Assembly: GCF_004331485.1 (NCBI RefSeq)
Contig: NZ_SJKD01000018.1
Coordinates: forward strand, 1-64,000
DNA length: 64,000 bases
Source of the DNA: Kribbella capetownensis
GTDB lineage: Bacteria; Actinomycetota; Actinomycetes; Propionibacteriales; Kribbellaceae
Direction: 5' to 3'
Shown: piece by piece, positions 44,962 to 53,780 of the stretch
Numbering within the stretch: the first letter of the stretch is position 1
How the letters are laid out: the number at the start of each line of letters is the position of its first letter
Program-made: the position numbers and the translations under genes
The notes under the pieces: model-generated
The model's input: the letters and a program-made list of their open reading frames with translations, nothing else
Database searches by the model: none
Told to the model about the DNA's origin: nothing

Positions 44962-45408
44962 TCAGCGGTGGAACCAGCGGGTGGTGTCGGGGTGGAACGT
45001 CAGCGCCAGGGCAGTCACCACCGCGGTGATGTGCACGCCGCGAACCGCAGCTGAGGCCACGAACTCCACCGACCACTGCAGCGTCGTGAAGTCTCCGCCG
45101 TCGAGCAGCCAGGTCACCGGCCCATAGACAAGAGACGCGATCCCGACCGTGCCCAGCAACCCGGCCAACAGATAGCGGGACCAGGGGACACCGTGGCGGA
45201 AGAAACGGTCGATGACGACGAACAGTGCGCCGTAGATGAGGCTGCGGACGGCGATCTGCATCACCAGGGCCGACGGTGACACACCATCCGCGATCGCCCC
45301 GGCGACTCCGACCACCGACTCCGCAACCCCGGCGCCGACCGCGAGCAGCCACATCAGAGTGGCCCACCGAGCGGTCAGCGGGGCTTCAGGAGCAGCGATG
45401 ATTGCCAT
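44962..45408 (-). CDS. Small integral membrane protein
   Basis: 148 residues with four hydrophobic helices (LMWLLAVGAGVAESVVGVAG, MQIAVRSLIYGALFVVIDRF, YLLAGLLGTVGIASLVYGPV, VEFVASAAVRGVHITAVVTA). It ends DTTRWFHR. No family was recognised. It lies between pafA-FKBP and pafBC on the opposite strand, 31 bases after the DUF3866 gene, with which it may be cotranscribed. Confidence 0.7.
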   Translation of the reverse strand: MAIIAAPEAPLTARWATLMWLLAVGAGVAESVVGVAGAIADGVSPSALVMQIAVRSLIYGALFVVIDRFFRHGVPWSRYLLAGLLGTVGIASLVYGPVTWLLDGGDFTTLQWSVEFVASAAVRGVHITAVVTALALTFHPDTTRWFHR

Positions 45409-45439
45409 GCTCCCAGCGTGACCGCCGCAGCCGCCCGGA

Positions 45440-46540
45440 TCAGGAGTACTGAGACCCCACTCCAGGTGGTGGAACGTCTACCAGCCCCGCCGCGTGCCGC
45501 CCGGCCGCCGCCGCTGCCTCGAAGTACGCGCGGTCGCTGTCGAGATCACGTCCCATCGTCGACAACTTCACCGGTGCGGCCCGCAGAGCGTCGTACAGGC
45601 CGTCCAGCCCGACCCGGACGACCCGGTGCCGGGCCTTCAGCGGCTCGGCAGCGTCCCGTACGGCGTCCCCGAAGTCACCCGGCAGGTCGGGTACGACGAC
45701 GTCCGCCGGCTGCAGAGCGACGCGACCGTACGCCGTCAGGCTGTGGTGTGAGATCCCCCGGTGCCGCGGCCGCGGGTCCGCCTCCGAGATCCGCAGTGAC
45801 GCCACCGCTCGCCCGCGCAGCGTCCCGATCGCGTTGACCGCTTCACCTGACTGCACACCAGAGAACCCCCAGCGCGTCCCGGTCCCGAGGTTGCCAGGGC
45901 CCTGCGTGAGTACGACGAGCTCCGCCGCCAGCACATGTACGGCGGTCAGCAGCCCGGTGTGCACTGTGACAGCCTCCCGATCGCCGCCGTACGCCTGGCC
46001 GACCGTCACAGTCCCACCCAGCCAGCCACTGTCCCGCAGCGAGGCCACAGTGCGCGAGAACGCCATCGGCAGCGCCCCGCCGTCCGTCATCATGTACACG
46101 ACCCGCGTGGTCGGCCGTGCCTCGTACACCCCGGCCAGTACGGCGGGTAGCGCCGAATGCAGGTCTGCCACCACGACCGGCGTACCGAAGAGGTCGTCGG
46201 CATCACGCAGTACGTCGTGGTCCGGTGAGTCCTGCTCATCCGCGCCGAGCACCATGGTCTGCAGCGGCGTGTACCGGGCCTTGACGAGGTGACCGTGCTC
46301 CGGAGGGTCGGCCGGCAGCCGGTCCGGTACGGCGACCACCAGCGCATAGCCGCCGGTCCCCAAGCCCTTGTCGAGCGCACCGACGTTGAGCAGCACGCGG
46401 TCCCCGGCCTCCGGCGCACCGACCAGATCGGGGTAGGCGAGGGCGCGCACAGACTGTGCGCCGACCGTCACAGTCAGCTCAACCGCACCGGCCCAGCTCC
46501 GCCCGACCGCACTCACCACACCGTCCCGCCATCGAATCAC
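45440..46540 (-). CDS. DUF3866 family protein
   Basis: 366 residues matching the uncharacterised DUF3866 family. Features are an N-terminal RWRDGVVSAVGRSW, LLNVGALDKGLGTGGYALVV near 50, VYMMTDGGALPMAFSRTVAS near 145 and a RHRGISHHSLTAYGRVAL block near 260 with a His pair. The function is unknown. GTG 46540. It diverges from pafB with an 87-base gap, so the two may share regulatory sequence. Confidence 0.85.
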   Translation of the reverse strand: MIRWRDGVVSAVGRSWAGAVELTVTVGAQSVRALAYPDLVGAPEAGDRVLLNVGALDKGLGTGGYALVVAVPDRLPADPPEHGHLVKARYTPLQTMVLGADEQDSPDHDVLRDADDLFGTPVVVADLHSALPAVLAGVYEARPTTRVVYMMTDGGALPMAFSRTVASLRDSGWLGGTVTVGQAYGGDREAVTVHTGLLTAVHVLAAELVVLTQGPGNLGTGTRWGFSGVQSGEAVNAIGTLRGRAVASLRISEADPRPRHRGISHHSLTAYGRVALQPADVVVPDLPGDFGDAVRDAAEPLKARHRVVRVGLDGLYDALRAAPVKLSTMGRDLDSDRAYFEAAAAAGRHAAGLVDVPPPGVGSQYS

Positions 46541-46627
46541 GCGCCGAGCGTAGCGGGTCGAACCGGTGTTCGAAGATTTCGGTGCGGGAGGGCGGGATTT
46601 GACGCTCTCAGGCCGTAAGGTGGTCGG

Positions 46628-47584
46628 GTGTCGGCGCGCAAGAGTGAGCGACTGCTCAATGTGGTCATCTGTCTACTGGTCGCGCGCACCTACGTGACCA
46701 AGGAACGCATCCGCGAGGTCGTCGAGGGGTACGCGGGCCAGACCGACGACGCCTTCGAGAAGATGTTCGAGCGGGACAAGGACGAACTGCGCGACCTCGG
46801 CATCCCGATCGAGATGGGCACGATCGACAAGTTCTTCTCCGACGAGGTCGGCTACCGGATCCGCCGGGACGTGTTCGAGTTGCCCGAGGTCCACTTGGAA
46901 CCGGACGAGGCCGCCGTACTGGGCGTGGCCGCGCGGGTCTGGCAGCACGCCAGCCTGGCCGAGGCGACGACCTCCGCGGTGCTGAAGCTGAAGGCGGCCG
47001 GGATCCAGACCGACCAGTCCGCGCTGAGCGCGATCGAGCCGCACGTCGGCGCGTCCGAGCCGGCCTTCGACCCACTCTGGTCGGCGGTCGTGAGCCGGAC
47101 TGTGGTGCGCTTCCAGCACCTCCGCAGCGGCGCCTCGGAGCCGACCACCCGGACGCTGGAGCCGTGGGGGATCGTCTCCTGGCACGGCCGCTGGTACGTC
47201 GTCGGCCGGGATCGCGATCGTCAGGCGACGCGGATGTTCCGGCTGTCCCGGATCGGTGGAGACGTGAAGACGGTCGGCGAGCCGGGCGCGTTCACCGTGC
47301 CTGAGGGCACCGACCTGCGTTCGCTGGTCTCCGAGCTCGGTCCGCCACGTCCGACGTCCGAAGCGAAGGTCCGCGCCCGCACCGGGTCCTGTGTCAGCCT
47401 CCGCCGCCGTGCCAACGCCATCGAGCCGTACGAGGAGGGCTGGGACCTGCTGCACGTCCCGTACGCCGACTCGGGCGTGCTCGCCGAGGAGATCGCGTCG
47501 TACGGCCCGGACGCGGTCGTCGAGGGCCCTGGGGACGTGCTGGACGGCGTGCTCTGGCGGCTGCGGACGGTGGCCGGCGCATGA
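46628..47584 (+). CDS. pafB: WYL-domain regulator PafB
   Basis: 318 residues. An N-terminal wHTH (ERLLNVVICLLVARTYVTKE) is followed by a WYL domain with WGIVSWHGRWYVVGRDRDRQ near 180-200 and a C-terminal WCX domain. PafB and PafC heterodimerise and activate the LexA-independent DNA-damage response in mycobacteria; the link to pupylation is genomic rather than mechanistic. GTG 46628. The ATGA overlap with pafC ensures equal translation. Confidence 0.94.
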   Translation: MSARKSERLLNVVICLLVARTYVTKERIREVVEGYAGQTDDAFEKMFERDKDELRDLGIPIEMGTIDKFFSDEVGYRIRRDVFELPEVHLEPDEAAVLGVAARVWQHASLAEATTSAVLKLKAAGIQTDQSALSAIEPHVGASEPAFDPLWSAVVSRTVVRFQHLRSGASEPTTRTLEPWGIVSWHGRWYVVGRDRDRQATRMFRLSRIGGDVKTVGEPGAFTVPEGTDLRSLVSELGPPRPTSEAKVRARTGSCVSLRRRANAIEPYEEGWDLLHVPYADSGVLAEEIASYGPDAVVEGPGDVLDGVLWRLRTVAGA

Positions 47585-48552
47585 GCAATGCTCGTGATCA
47601 GGTGCAGCGGCTCTTGGCGTTGGTGCCCTATCTGCGGGAGAACGACGGTGCCCGCGTCGACGATGTCGCGAAGGAGTTCGGCGTACGGCCGAAGCAGATC
47701 ATCGCGGATCTGAAGGTGCTGTGGTTCTGCGGTCTGCCCGGCGCGCAGATGGGCGATCTGATCGAGATCGACATCGAGGCGGCCGAGGGCGACGGCGTCA
47801 TCCACATCAACAACGCCGACTACCTGGCTCGCCCGCTGCGGCTGGCCGCGGACGAGGCGCTGGCGCTGCTGACCGCGCTGCGCACCTTGCGCGAGGTGAC
47901 GGCCGGGAACGACCGGGACGCGGTCGACCGCGCGATCGGCAAGCTGGAGCGTGCCGCCGGAGAGGCTGCGGCGGCGAGCGAGGGCGCAGCCGCTCACGTG
48001 CACGTCGAGCCGGCCGATCCGGCGATCGCCGACACCGTGAACCGCGCCCTGGCGGGGAAGCGTCGCCTGCACCTGACGTACGACGTACCGTCGCGGGACG
48101 AAACCACCGAGCGGGACGTGGACCCGATGCGCTTGGTCGTCTCGGAGGGCCGCACGTACCTCGAGGCGTGGTGCCGGCTGGCCGAGGATGTGCGACTGTT
48201 CCGCCTCGACCGGATCGCGGCGGTGAAGCTGCTGGACCTGGCGAGCGAACCGCCGCCCGAGGCGACGCCACGGGATCTGTCCAACGGGATGTTCCAGCCG
48301 TCCGAGTGCGATCTGCTGGCGACGGTGAAGCTGGACCCACCGGCCCGCTGGGTCGCCGAGTACTACCCGAACGAATCCGTCGAAGAAGGCCCCGGCAACT
48401 CCCTGATCGTCAAGCTCCGCGTGGCCGACACCGGCTGGCTCCAACGCCTCGTCCTCCGCCTGGGCGGCGCCGCCACAGTCCTCGACCCACCCGATCTCAC
48501 CACCCAAATAGCAGCCACAGCTCGAGAAGCCCTCTCGGCGTACGACGACTAG
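47581..48552 (+). CDS. pafC: WYL-domain regulator PafC
   Basis: 323 residues. The HTH region is VQRLLALVPYLRENDGARVD, with KEFGVRPKQIIADLKVLWFC following, then a WYL domain with LVVSEGRTYLEAWCRLAEDV and RLFRLDRIAAVKLLD, and a C-terminal WCX region. It is the partner of PafB. ATG 47581 overlaps the pafB stop. The stop codon TAG is shared with the convergent neighbour through a palindromic CTAG. Confidence 0.94.
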   Translation: MSNARDQVQRLLALVPYLRENDGARVDDVAKEFGVRPKQIIADLKVLWFCGLPGAQMGDLIEIDIEAAEGDGVIHINNADYLARPLRLAADEALALLTALRTLREVTAGNDRDAVDRAIGKLERAAGEAAAASEGAAAHVHVEPADPAIADTVNRALAGKRRLHLTYDVPSRDETTERDVDPMRLVVSEGRTYLEAWCRLAEDVRLFRLDRIAAVKLLDLASEPPPEATPRDLSNGMFQPSECDLLATVKLDPPARWVAEYYPNESVEEGPGNSLIVKLRVADTGWLQRLVLRLGGAATVLDPPDLTTQIAATAREALSAYDD

Positions 48553-49739
48553 CTCTGGCTCAGCTGCTTCTCCAACGGGGCGCGGAACCGAGGCGTGACC
48601 CGGACGCCGGACAGCCAGGCGGTCCAGCGGGCGGCTTCGGCCTCGATCAGTTTGGTGGTTTCGCGGCCGACGTCCTCGAGGAGCTGGAAGCGGACCTCGC
48701 CGGACTCCGGCTGCCCCCAGCCGCCGACGATCCGGCCGTCCGCCCAGATGGTCGGGCCGATGTTGCCGGTGGTGTCGAACAGCTTCGCCTTGTGCTCGCC
48801 GAGGTACCAGTCACGGTCCTTCCAGCCCATCGGCGTGGGGTCCAGCGTCGGCAGGAACGCGACCCACGGCTCAACCGGCACCTCAGGCGCCTCGTCGCCC
48901 GGCAGCACGTACCCGCCCTGGCCGTCCAGATCCACCGCGACCGCCTCGACCGCGGTCAGCGCCTTCTTCGCCTGACCGGCCGTCCACCCACTCCACCACT
49001 GCAGGTCCGCCGCCGTACCCGGTCCGAACGTCGAGAGCCACGCCCGCGCCAGCGTCACCCGAGCCTCCTCAGCCGCCGGCTTGTCGCCCAACCCGCCAGG
49101 CAGCCAGTCCTCTGCCGGCGACCAGTGGTGCTGTCCGCTCAGCCATGTCCCCAGCGGCCGTCCGCGCACGATCCGGCCCTCGGCCGACAGTTGGAACAAC
49201 ACCCGGCTGGTCACATACGGCTGAGCGGCGTACGCCTTGCCGGTCGCCATGTTGAGCCGGGTTCGCAGCCGCGGCTCGTCCGCGGACAGCTCCTGCGCCG
49301 TAGCCGATCCGCGCAGCGTCAGGGCAGTCGCGGCCGACTCCTCGACCGCCCGCAGCCACTTCCCGGATGCGTCCGCATCGGGCCCGACCCCGGATTCGGT
49401 CAGGTGCTTGACCAGCAGCTTCCGCTGCTTGACCGCGATGTCGTCGGTGCACGCGGCCTGGACGATCGGCGCGAACGGCGTCGGTACGACGAACACGGTC
49501 CGGCGCATGCCGAGCATCCGGATCAGCGTGCGGTCGTCGTACAGCGCACGCTCCGTGCTCAGCACGTCACTCCCTGGCACGCGAGCGGCCACGGACAGGT
49601 GCACGGTGGCCGGATCGGTGGCGTGCAAGGCGACCATCGCCGCCGCAGCTTCCACCGGATCCGCCGCGTGGCAGGAAGACAGCAGCCGGTGCCGCCGGCC
49701 CAACCGGGTCCGCCGCTCCTCGACCCCGATCCGCAACAT
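48549..49739 (-). CDS. Winged-helix DNA-binding protein (HTH_42, AlkZ-like)
   Basis: 396 residues of the HTH_42 superfamily, which includes the AlkZ/YcaQ DNA glycosylases. The N-terminal AMVALHATDPATVHLSVAAR near residue 35 lies where AlkZ has its QxQ catalytic motif, but reads HATD, so glycosylase activity is doubtful. Further blocks are RMLGMRRTVFVVP, WWSGWTAGQAKKAL and LPTLDPTPMGWKDRDWYLG. ATG 49739 follows a GAGGGGG stretch. It is convergent with pafC, sharing the CTAG stop. Confidence 0.82.
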   Translation of the reverse strand: MLRIGVEERRTRLGRRHRLLSSCHAADPVEAAAAMVALHATDPATVHLSVAARVPGSDVLSTERALYDDRTLIRMLGMRRTVFVVPTPFAPIVQAACTDDIAVKQRKLLVKHLTESGVGPDADASGKWLRAVEESAATALTLRGSATAQELSADEPRLRTRLNMATGKAYAAQPYVTSRVLFQLSAEGRIVRGRPLGTWLSGQHHWSPAEDWLPGGLGDKPAAEEARVTLARAWLSTFGPGTAADLQWWSGWTAGQAKKALTAVEAVAVDLDGQGGYVLPGDEAPEVPVEPWVAFLPTLDPTPMGWKDRDWYLGEHKAKLFDTTGNIGPTIWADGRIVGGWGQPESGEVRFQLLEDVGRETTKLIEAEAARWTAWLSGVRVTPRFRAPLEKQLSQS

Positions 49740-49916
49740 CAACTGCCCCCTCGTCTCGCCGTACCGCAGCCTCGTCCCCGCGGAGCCTGCCCACTGGCAG
49801 GGCCGGGCATGTCCCGCTGGAGACACTCGGTTTTACCATCACGTTCCGACACCGTTGTCCGCCGAGACGCCACGCGGGGCGTGGGCGATGGCCGGGAACC
49901 GGCTAGGCTCCTGGGT

Positions 49917-50108
49917 ATGTACTGGTTCCTGCTCTTTCTCGCAGTCGCGGCGGTGTGGCTATCCGTCCTGGCTCTGCTTGCGAAGAAGGTATGGGGCCAG
50001 GCCAAGGCGCTGACGCGTGAGTTGGTCGCCGCCCAGTCCAAGCTGGAGGCAGCGCAGTCCACGGCCGGGTCCGGACAGACCCATCGGGGCGAGCACGTCC
50101 CGGCGTAG
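49917..50108 (+). CDS. Small single-span membrane protein
   Basis: 63 residues: an N-terminal transmembrane helix (WFLLFLAVAAVWLSVLALLA) followed by a short basic and then coiled-coil-like segment (LTRELVAAQSKLEAAQ). A TAGGCT hexamer about 12 bases upstream may be a -10 element. It precedes tatA by 60 bases, a position often held by a small membrane protein in actinomycetes. Function unknown. Confidence 0.65.
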   Translation: MYWFLLFLAVAAVWLSVLALLAKKVWGQAKALTRELVAAQSKLEAAQSTAGSGQTHRGEHVPA

Positions 50109-50168
50109 TATTCGGCCCACGACTCAGCGTTGAGCCACCAGGCAAGTGTGTGTGAAAGGGAGATCGAC

Positions 50169-50474
50169 ATGGCAGCACCGCTCATCGGTATGCCGCAGGG
50201 CGCGGAGTGGCTCGTCATCCTCGCGATCGTCGTGCTGCTGTTCGGATCGGCCAAGCTGCCGGCGCTGGTCAAGCAGCTCGGCAAGTCGAAGAAGATCTGG
50301 GAAGAGGAGGTCGGCCCGAAGAAGAAGGACTCGGAGCTGACCGAGGGCAGCAACGAGTCCGCCCAGGCGCCGACGCAGCAGGCGGCCCCGCAGGCCCAGC
50401 CGGCGCAGCAGCCGAACCAGGCCAACGGCCAGGCGCCGGGCGACGGCTTGCCGCCGACGCACACGGCGAACTGA
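50169..50474 (+). CDS. tatA: Sec-independent translocase subunit TatA
   Basis: 101 residues: a short periplasmic N-terminus, a transmembrane helix EWLVILAIVVLLFGSAKLPA with the FG hinge, an amphipathic LVKQLGKSKKIWEEEV helix, and a Gln/Ala/Pro-rich disordered tail. It forms the pore component of twin-arginine export, needed by probable substrates in this window (the chitosanase and the serine hydrolase). ATG 50169 follows AAGGGAG. tatC follows 16 bases later. Confidence 0.94.
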   Translation: MAAPLIGMPQGAEWLVILAIVVLLFGSAKLPALVKQLGKSKKIWEEEVGPKKKDSELTEGSNESAQAPTQQAAPQAQPAQQPNQANGQAPGDGLPPTHTAN

Positions 50475-50490
50475 GCCGAGCGCTCCAGCT

Positions 50491-51321
50491 GTGTCAATGG
50501 TGAGGTTCGGGCGGCGTAAGGAGAAGCAGGAGCGCCGCCCGAAGGACGACGAGGGTCGGATGACCCTGCGCGAGCACATCATCGAGCTGCGCAACCGCCT
50601 GCTCATCAGTGTGCTCGCCATCGTGGTCGGGACCATCGTCGGCTGGGTCTTCTACGACCAGGCCTTCGAGTTCCTGACCAAGCCGTTCCTGACCAGCGTG
50701 ACCGAGCTGGCCAAGGAGGCCGGCAGTACGAAGCTTCCCCAGCTGACCTTTCCTGGGGTCGGCAACCCGCTGACGTTCCGGATCAAGATCTCGGCGCTGT
50801 TCGGGCTGCTGCTCGCTTCGCCGGTCTGGCTCTACCAGCTGTGGGCGTTCATCGCGCCCGGCCTGCACCGCAACGAACGCAAGTGGGCCTATCTTTTCTC
50901 CGCGATCGCCGCTCCGCTGTTCGCGGCCGGCGTCTGGGTCGCGTACTGGACCCTGCCGAAGGGCATCGAGATCCTGCTCGGCTTCACCCCGCTCGACATC
51001 CAGAACCTGGTCGAGCTGCCCGACTACCTCGACTTCGTGATGCGCACGATGCTGGTGTTCGGCGTCGCCTTCCTGATCCCACTCGTGGTCGTGCTGCTGA
51101 ACATGCTCGGCGTGGTGCCGTCGTCCGCACTGCGCCGGTTCCGGCCGTACATCGTGCTGGTGATCTTCGTCTTCGCCGCGGTCGCCACACCGTCGGGTGA
51201 TCCGTTCACAATGTGCCTGCTGGCCGTCCCCATGTGTCTGCTGTTCTTCATCGCCGAGGTGATCACGCGGATCCTCGACAAACGCAAGGCACGCAAGGCC
51301 GAGGAACTGCTGGCCGACTGA
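50491..51321 (+). CDS. tatC: Sec-independent translocase subunit TatC
   Basis: 276 residues with six transmembrane helices. The cytoplasmic N-terminus MTLREHIIELRNRLLISVLA contains the signal-peptide-binding Glu, and the RNERKWAYLF loop (HRNERK) is conserved. GTG 50491, ATG 50497 and GTG 50500 are all possible starts. A Lys/Arg-rich C-terminus ends the protein. The stop overlaps the following start by one base (TGATG). Confidence 0.95.
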   Translation: MSMVRFGRRKEKQERRPKDDEGRMTLREHIIELRNRLLISVLAIVVGTIVGWVFYDQAFEFLTKPFLTSVTELAKEAGSTKLPQLTFPGVGNPLTFRIKISALFGLLLASPVWLYQLWAFIAPGLHRNERKWAYLFSAIAAPLFAAGVWVAYWTLPKGIEILLGFTPLDIQNLVELPDYLDFVMRTMLVFGVAFLIPLVVVLLNMLGVVPSSALRRFRPYIVLVIFVFAAVATPSGDPFTMCLLAVPMCLLFFIAEVITRILDKRKARKAEELLAD

Positions 51322-52193
51322 TGACCAGACGGATCGCGCTGGTGGTGAACCCCACCTCCGGGCGCGGCCTCGGTGCCCGCGTGGCCCCGGTGGTCCGCGA
51401 ACGGCTCGCGGCCGCGGGGATCACCGTCGACGTGCACGCCACCACCTGCGCGGAGGACGTCGGCCGCATCTCCGCCGAGGTGGTCGCGTCCGGTGCGGAC
51501 GCGGTCGCGCTGATCGGGGGCGACGGCACGGTCCACCTCGGCGCCCAGGTGCTGGCGAAGTCCGGGATGCCGTTCGGCGTGATCCCGGCCGGTACCGGCA
51601 ACGACTTCGCCCGCGGGATCGGCGTACCGCTGAAGGATCCGGCCGCGGCGGCCGACCTGATCGTGGCCGGCAAGACCCGCGCGATCGACTTGGCGGTGGC
51701 CAAGGACGAGTTCATCACCACGGTCGTGGCCGGCGGCTTCGACTCGTTGGTGAACAAGCGCGCCAACGCGATGAGCTGGCCGAAGGGCAACTCCCGCTAC
51801 ACGGTCGCCACCCTGGCCGAACTCCGCACGTTCAAACCCCTCGAGTACGTCGTCACCGTCGACGACGAGGTGATCGAGACCAAGGCGATGCTGGTCGCGG
51901 TCGGCACCGGGCCGACGTACGGCGGGGGACTGCAGATCTGTGCCGGCGCGGAGATCGACGACGGACTGCTCGACGTGACGATCATCCAGCCGGTGTCGCG
52001 GTTCACCCTGCTGCAGATGTTCCCGAAGCTGTCCAAGGGCACCCACGTCGGCCACCCGATGATGCGCACGGCGCGCGGCCGCTCGGTCCGGCTCGAGTCG
52101 CCCGGGATCACGGCGTACGCCGACGGCGAGGTCCTCGGCCCGCTCCCGGTCGACATCGGCATCGCCCCCGGCGCACTCACCGTTTTCGGCTGA
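51321..52193 (+). CDS. Diacylglycerol kinase-like lipid kinase
   Basis: 290 residues of the DagK/YegS family. The nucleotide-binding loop VNPTSGRGLGARVAPVV at ~9-25, ALIGGDGTVHLGAQVL at ~61-76 and GVIPAGTGNDFARGIGVP at ~84-101 are diagnostic. The C-terminal beta-sandwich contains ITAYADGEVLGPLP. Likely phosphorylates diacylglycerol or a related lipid. A homologue lies near tatC and helY in other actinomycetes, so this belongs to the conserved block. Confidence 0.92.
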   Translation: MTRRIALVVNPTSGRGLGARVAPVVRERLAAAGITVDVHATTCAEDVGRISAEVVASGADAVALIGGDGTVHLGAQVLAKSGMPFGVIPAGTGNDFARGIGVPLKDPAAAADLIVAGKTRAIDLAVAKDEFITTVVAGGFDSLVNKRANAMSWPKGNSRYTVATLAELRTFKPLEYVVTVDDEVIETKAMLVAVGTGPTYGGGLQICAGAEIDDGLLDVTIIQPVSRFTLLQMFPKLSKGTHVGHPMMRTARGRSVRLESPGITAYADGEVLGPLPVDIGIAPGALTVFG

Positions 52194-52242
52194 GACACAA
52201 TCTTCACGGAGTGAGGTGTTCTCAGTTCTGCCTCCGGTCTGA

Positions 52243-52257
52243 TAGGAAAGCTTCCTA
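52243..52257. promoter_or_regulatory. Palindromic operator upstream of chitosanase
   Basis: TAGGAA-AGC-TTCCTA: perfect 6-base arms with a 3-base spacer, 33 bases before the chitosanase ATG. It resembles the palindromes described upstream of Streptomyces chitosanase genes and bound by the ROK-type repressor CsnR, a similarity recalled rather than compared here. No ROK gene is in the window. Confidence 0.5.
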
Positions 52258-52289
52258 ACAGTAATCCTCGGACGCCCCTCGGAGGAACC

Positions 52290-53114
52290 ATGCAGACCCG
52301 CCCCACGCGCAGGACCGCGCTGCTGCTCGGACTGACCCTCGCGGCCGCCCCGGCGACCGCCCTCGTCTCCCGCTACGCCTCGCCCGCCGACGCCGCGGTC
52401 CAGGCCACCGGCCTCGACGATCCGGCGAAGAAGGAGATCGCGATGCAGATCGTCTGCAGCGCGGAGAACTCCTCGCTGGACTGGAAGGCGCAGTACAAGT
52501 ACATCGAGGACATCGACGACGGCCGCGGCTACACCGCGGGCATCATCGGGTTCTGCTCGGGCACCGGCGACATGCTCGAACTCGTCGAGCTGTACGCCGA
52601 CCGCAAGCCCGGCAACGTGCTGCAGAAGTACCTGCCCGCCCTGCGTGACGTCGACGGCAGCGACTCGCACGACGGCCTGGACCCGAACTACACCAGTGAC
52701 TGGAAGACCGCGGCCAAGGACGCCGCGTTCCAGCAGTGCCAGAACGACGAGCGTGACCGGGTCTACTTCAACCCGTCGGTGTCACGAGGGAAGTCGGACG
52801 GCCTGCGCACCCTCGGCCAGTTCTGCTACTACGACGCGATCGTCATGCACGGTCCCGGTAACGGCGGCACCAGCTTCGGCGGCATCCGCAACCGCGCGCT
52901 GCAGAAGGCCATGCCGCCGGCGCAGGGTGGCAACGAGACGACGTACCTGAACGCCTTCCTCGACGCCCGCGTCTGGGCGATGAAGCAGGAGGAGGCGCAC
53001 AGCGACACCAGCCGTGTCGACACCGCCCAGCGGGTCTGGCTCCGCGACGGGAACCTCGACCTGAACACGCCGCTCGACTGGAAAGTGTACGGCGACCCGT
53101 ACCACATCGGCTGA
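52290..53114 (+). CDS. csn: Secreted GH46 chitosanase
   Basis: 274 residues hydrolysing partially deacetylated chitosan. A signal with a twin-arginine-like RPTRRTALLLGL is cleaved near ADA. The catalytic acid is Glu59 in CSAENSSLDW, and the second carboxylate is Asp77 in YIEDIDDGRGYTAG, with the same 18-residue spacing as in the Streptomyces N174 enzyme. The rest (IIGFCSGTGDMLELV, DARVWAMKQEEAH) fits GH46 throughout. ATG 52290 follows GGAGG. Controlled probably through the palindrome just upstream; ends in a strong terminator. Confidence 0.95.
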   Translation: MQTRPTRRTALLLGLTLAAAPATALVSRYASPADAAVQATGLDDPAKKEIAMQIVCSAENSSLDWKAQYKYIEDIDDGRGYTAGIIGFCSGTGDMLELVELYADRKPGNVLQKYLPALRDVDGSDSHDGLDPNYTSDWKTAAKDAAFQQCQNDERDRVYFNPSVSRGKSDGLRTLGQFCYYDAIVMHGPGNGGTSFGGIRNRALQKAMPPAQGGNETTYLNAFLDARVWAMKQEEAHSDTSRVDTAQRVWLRDGNLDLNTPLDWKVYGDPYHIG

Positions 53115-53119
53115 GGCCC

Positions 53120-53161
53120 GACCGCCGCCCGACCGCCCTGCCCGGCGGTCGGGCGGCGGTC
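53120..53161. terminator. Bidirectional terminator between chitosanase and TetR gene
   Basis: Perfect 18-bp stem (GACCGCCGCCCGACCGCC at 53120-53137 with 53144-53161) with a 6-base loop. One arm overlaps the stop codon of the convergent TetR gene (53160-53162), so the hairpin serves both transcripts. Confidence 0.85.
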
Positions 53162-53759
53162 ATCTGCCGTAGGCAGCCAGGAAGATCCGTACTCCGCTGC
53201 GCACCAGGTGATCGATCTCGTCCTGATCAAGGGGGACTGCGCCGTACCAGCTCCGGTTCTGGACGGGTCCGGTGACGAGCACGCCGAGGAACTCGGCCGC
53301 TTCGACCGGATCCGGTACGTCGAGCAGGCCGCGCCGGTGCAGTGCCTCGAGCCGGTCGGCCAGGGCGGTCCTGGTCGGCCGGTCCGCCAGTAACCGGGGG
53401 AAGTGGGCCGCCTCGGCGATCATCAGCCGCAGGATCTCGGTCCGCTCGGCCGACTTCGCCACCTCGGTCGCGAACACCCGCCCGAAGCGGAAGAGCGCAT
53501 CCTCGAGGTCGGTGACGTCGTCGATGGTCTCCTGCAGCAGTGCCTCGAAGCCCTGCTCGTGGCCCGCGCGCGTCTCCGCGATCGCCGCCAGGAACAGCCG
53601 CTCCTTGTCGCCGTAGTAGTCGTAGATCGTGCGCTTGGAGACACCGGCCTCGGCCGCGATGGCGTCGACGCCGGCGCGGGCGTAGCCCTCGGCGAGGAAG
53701 ACCTTCAACGCCGCGCGCACGATCGCGGCCCGTTTGGCCGGCGACCCTTCCCTGACCAC
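53160..53759 (-). CDS. TetR family regulator of divergent MFS pump
   Basis: 199 residues. The HTH is AEAGVSKRTIYDYYGDKERL at ~36-55, preceded by AALKVFLAEGYARAGVDAI. The C-terminal ligand/dimer domain resembles the TetR_C AcrR group (LRLMIAEAAHFPRLLADRPT). GTG 53759. It is divergent from an MFS transporter, with a very large palindrome filling the gap, so it most likely represses both genes and releases on binding a transported compound. Confidence 0.9.
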   Translation of the reverse strand: MVREGSPAKRAAIVRAALKVFLAEGYARAGVDAIAAEAGVSKRTIYDYYGDKERLFLAAIAETRAGHEQGFEALLQETIDDVTDLEDALFRFGRVFATEVAKSAERTEILRLMIAEAAHFPRLLADRPTRTALADRLEALHRRGLLDVPDPVEAAEFLGVLVTGPVQNRSWYGAVPLDQDEIDHLVRSGVRIFLAAYGR

Positions 53760-53780
53760 CGCGGGTGCTCCTCCCGATCG

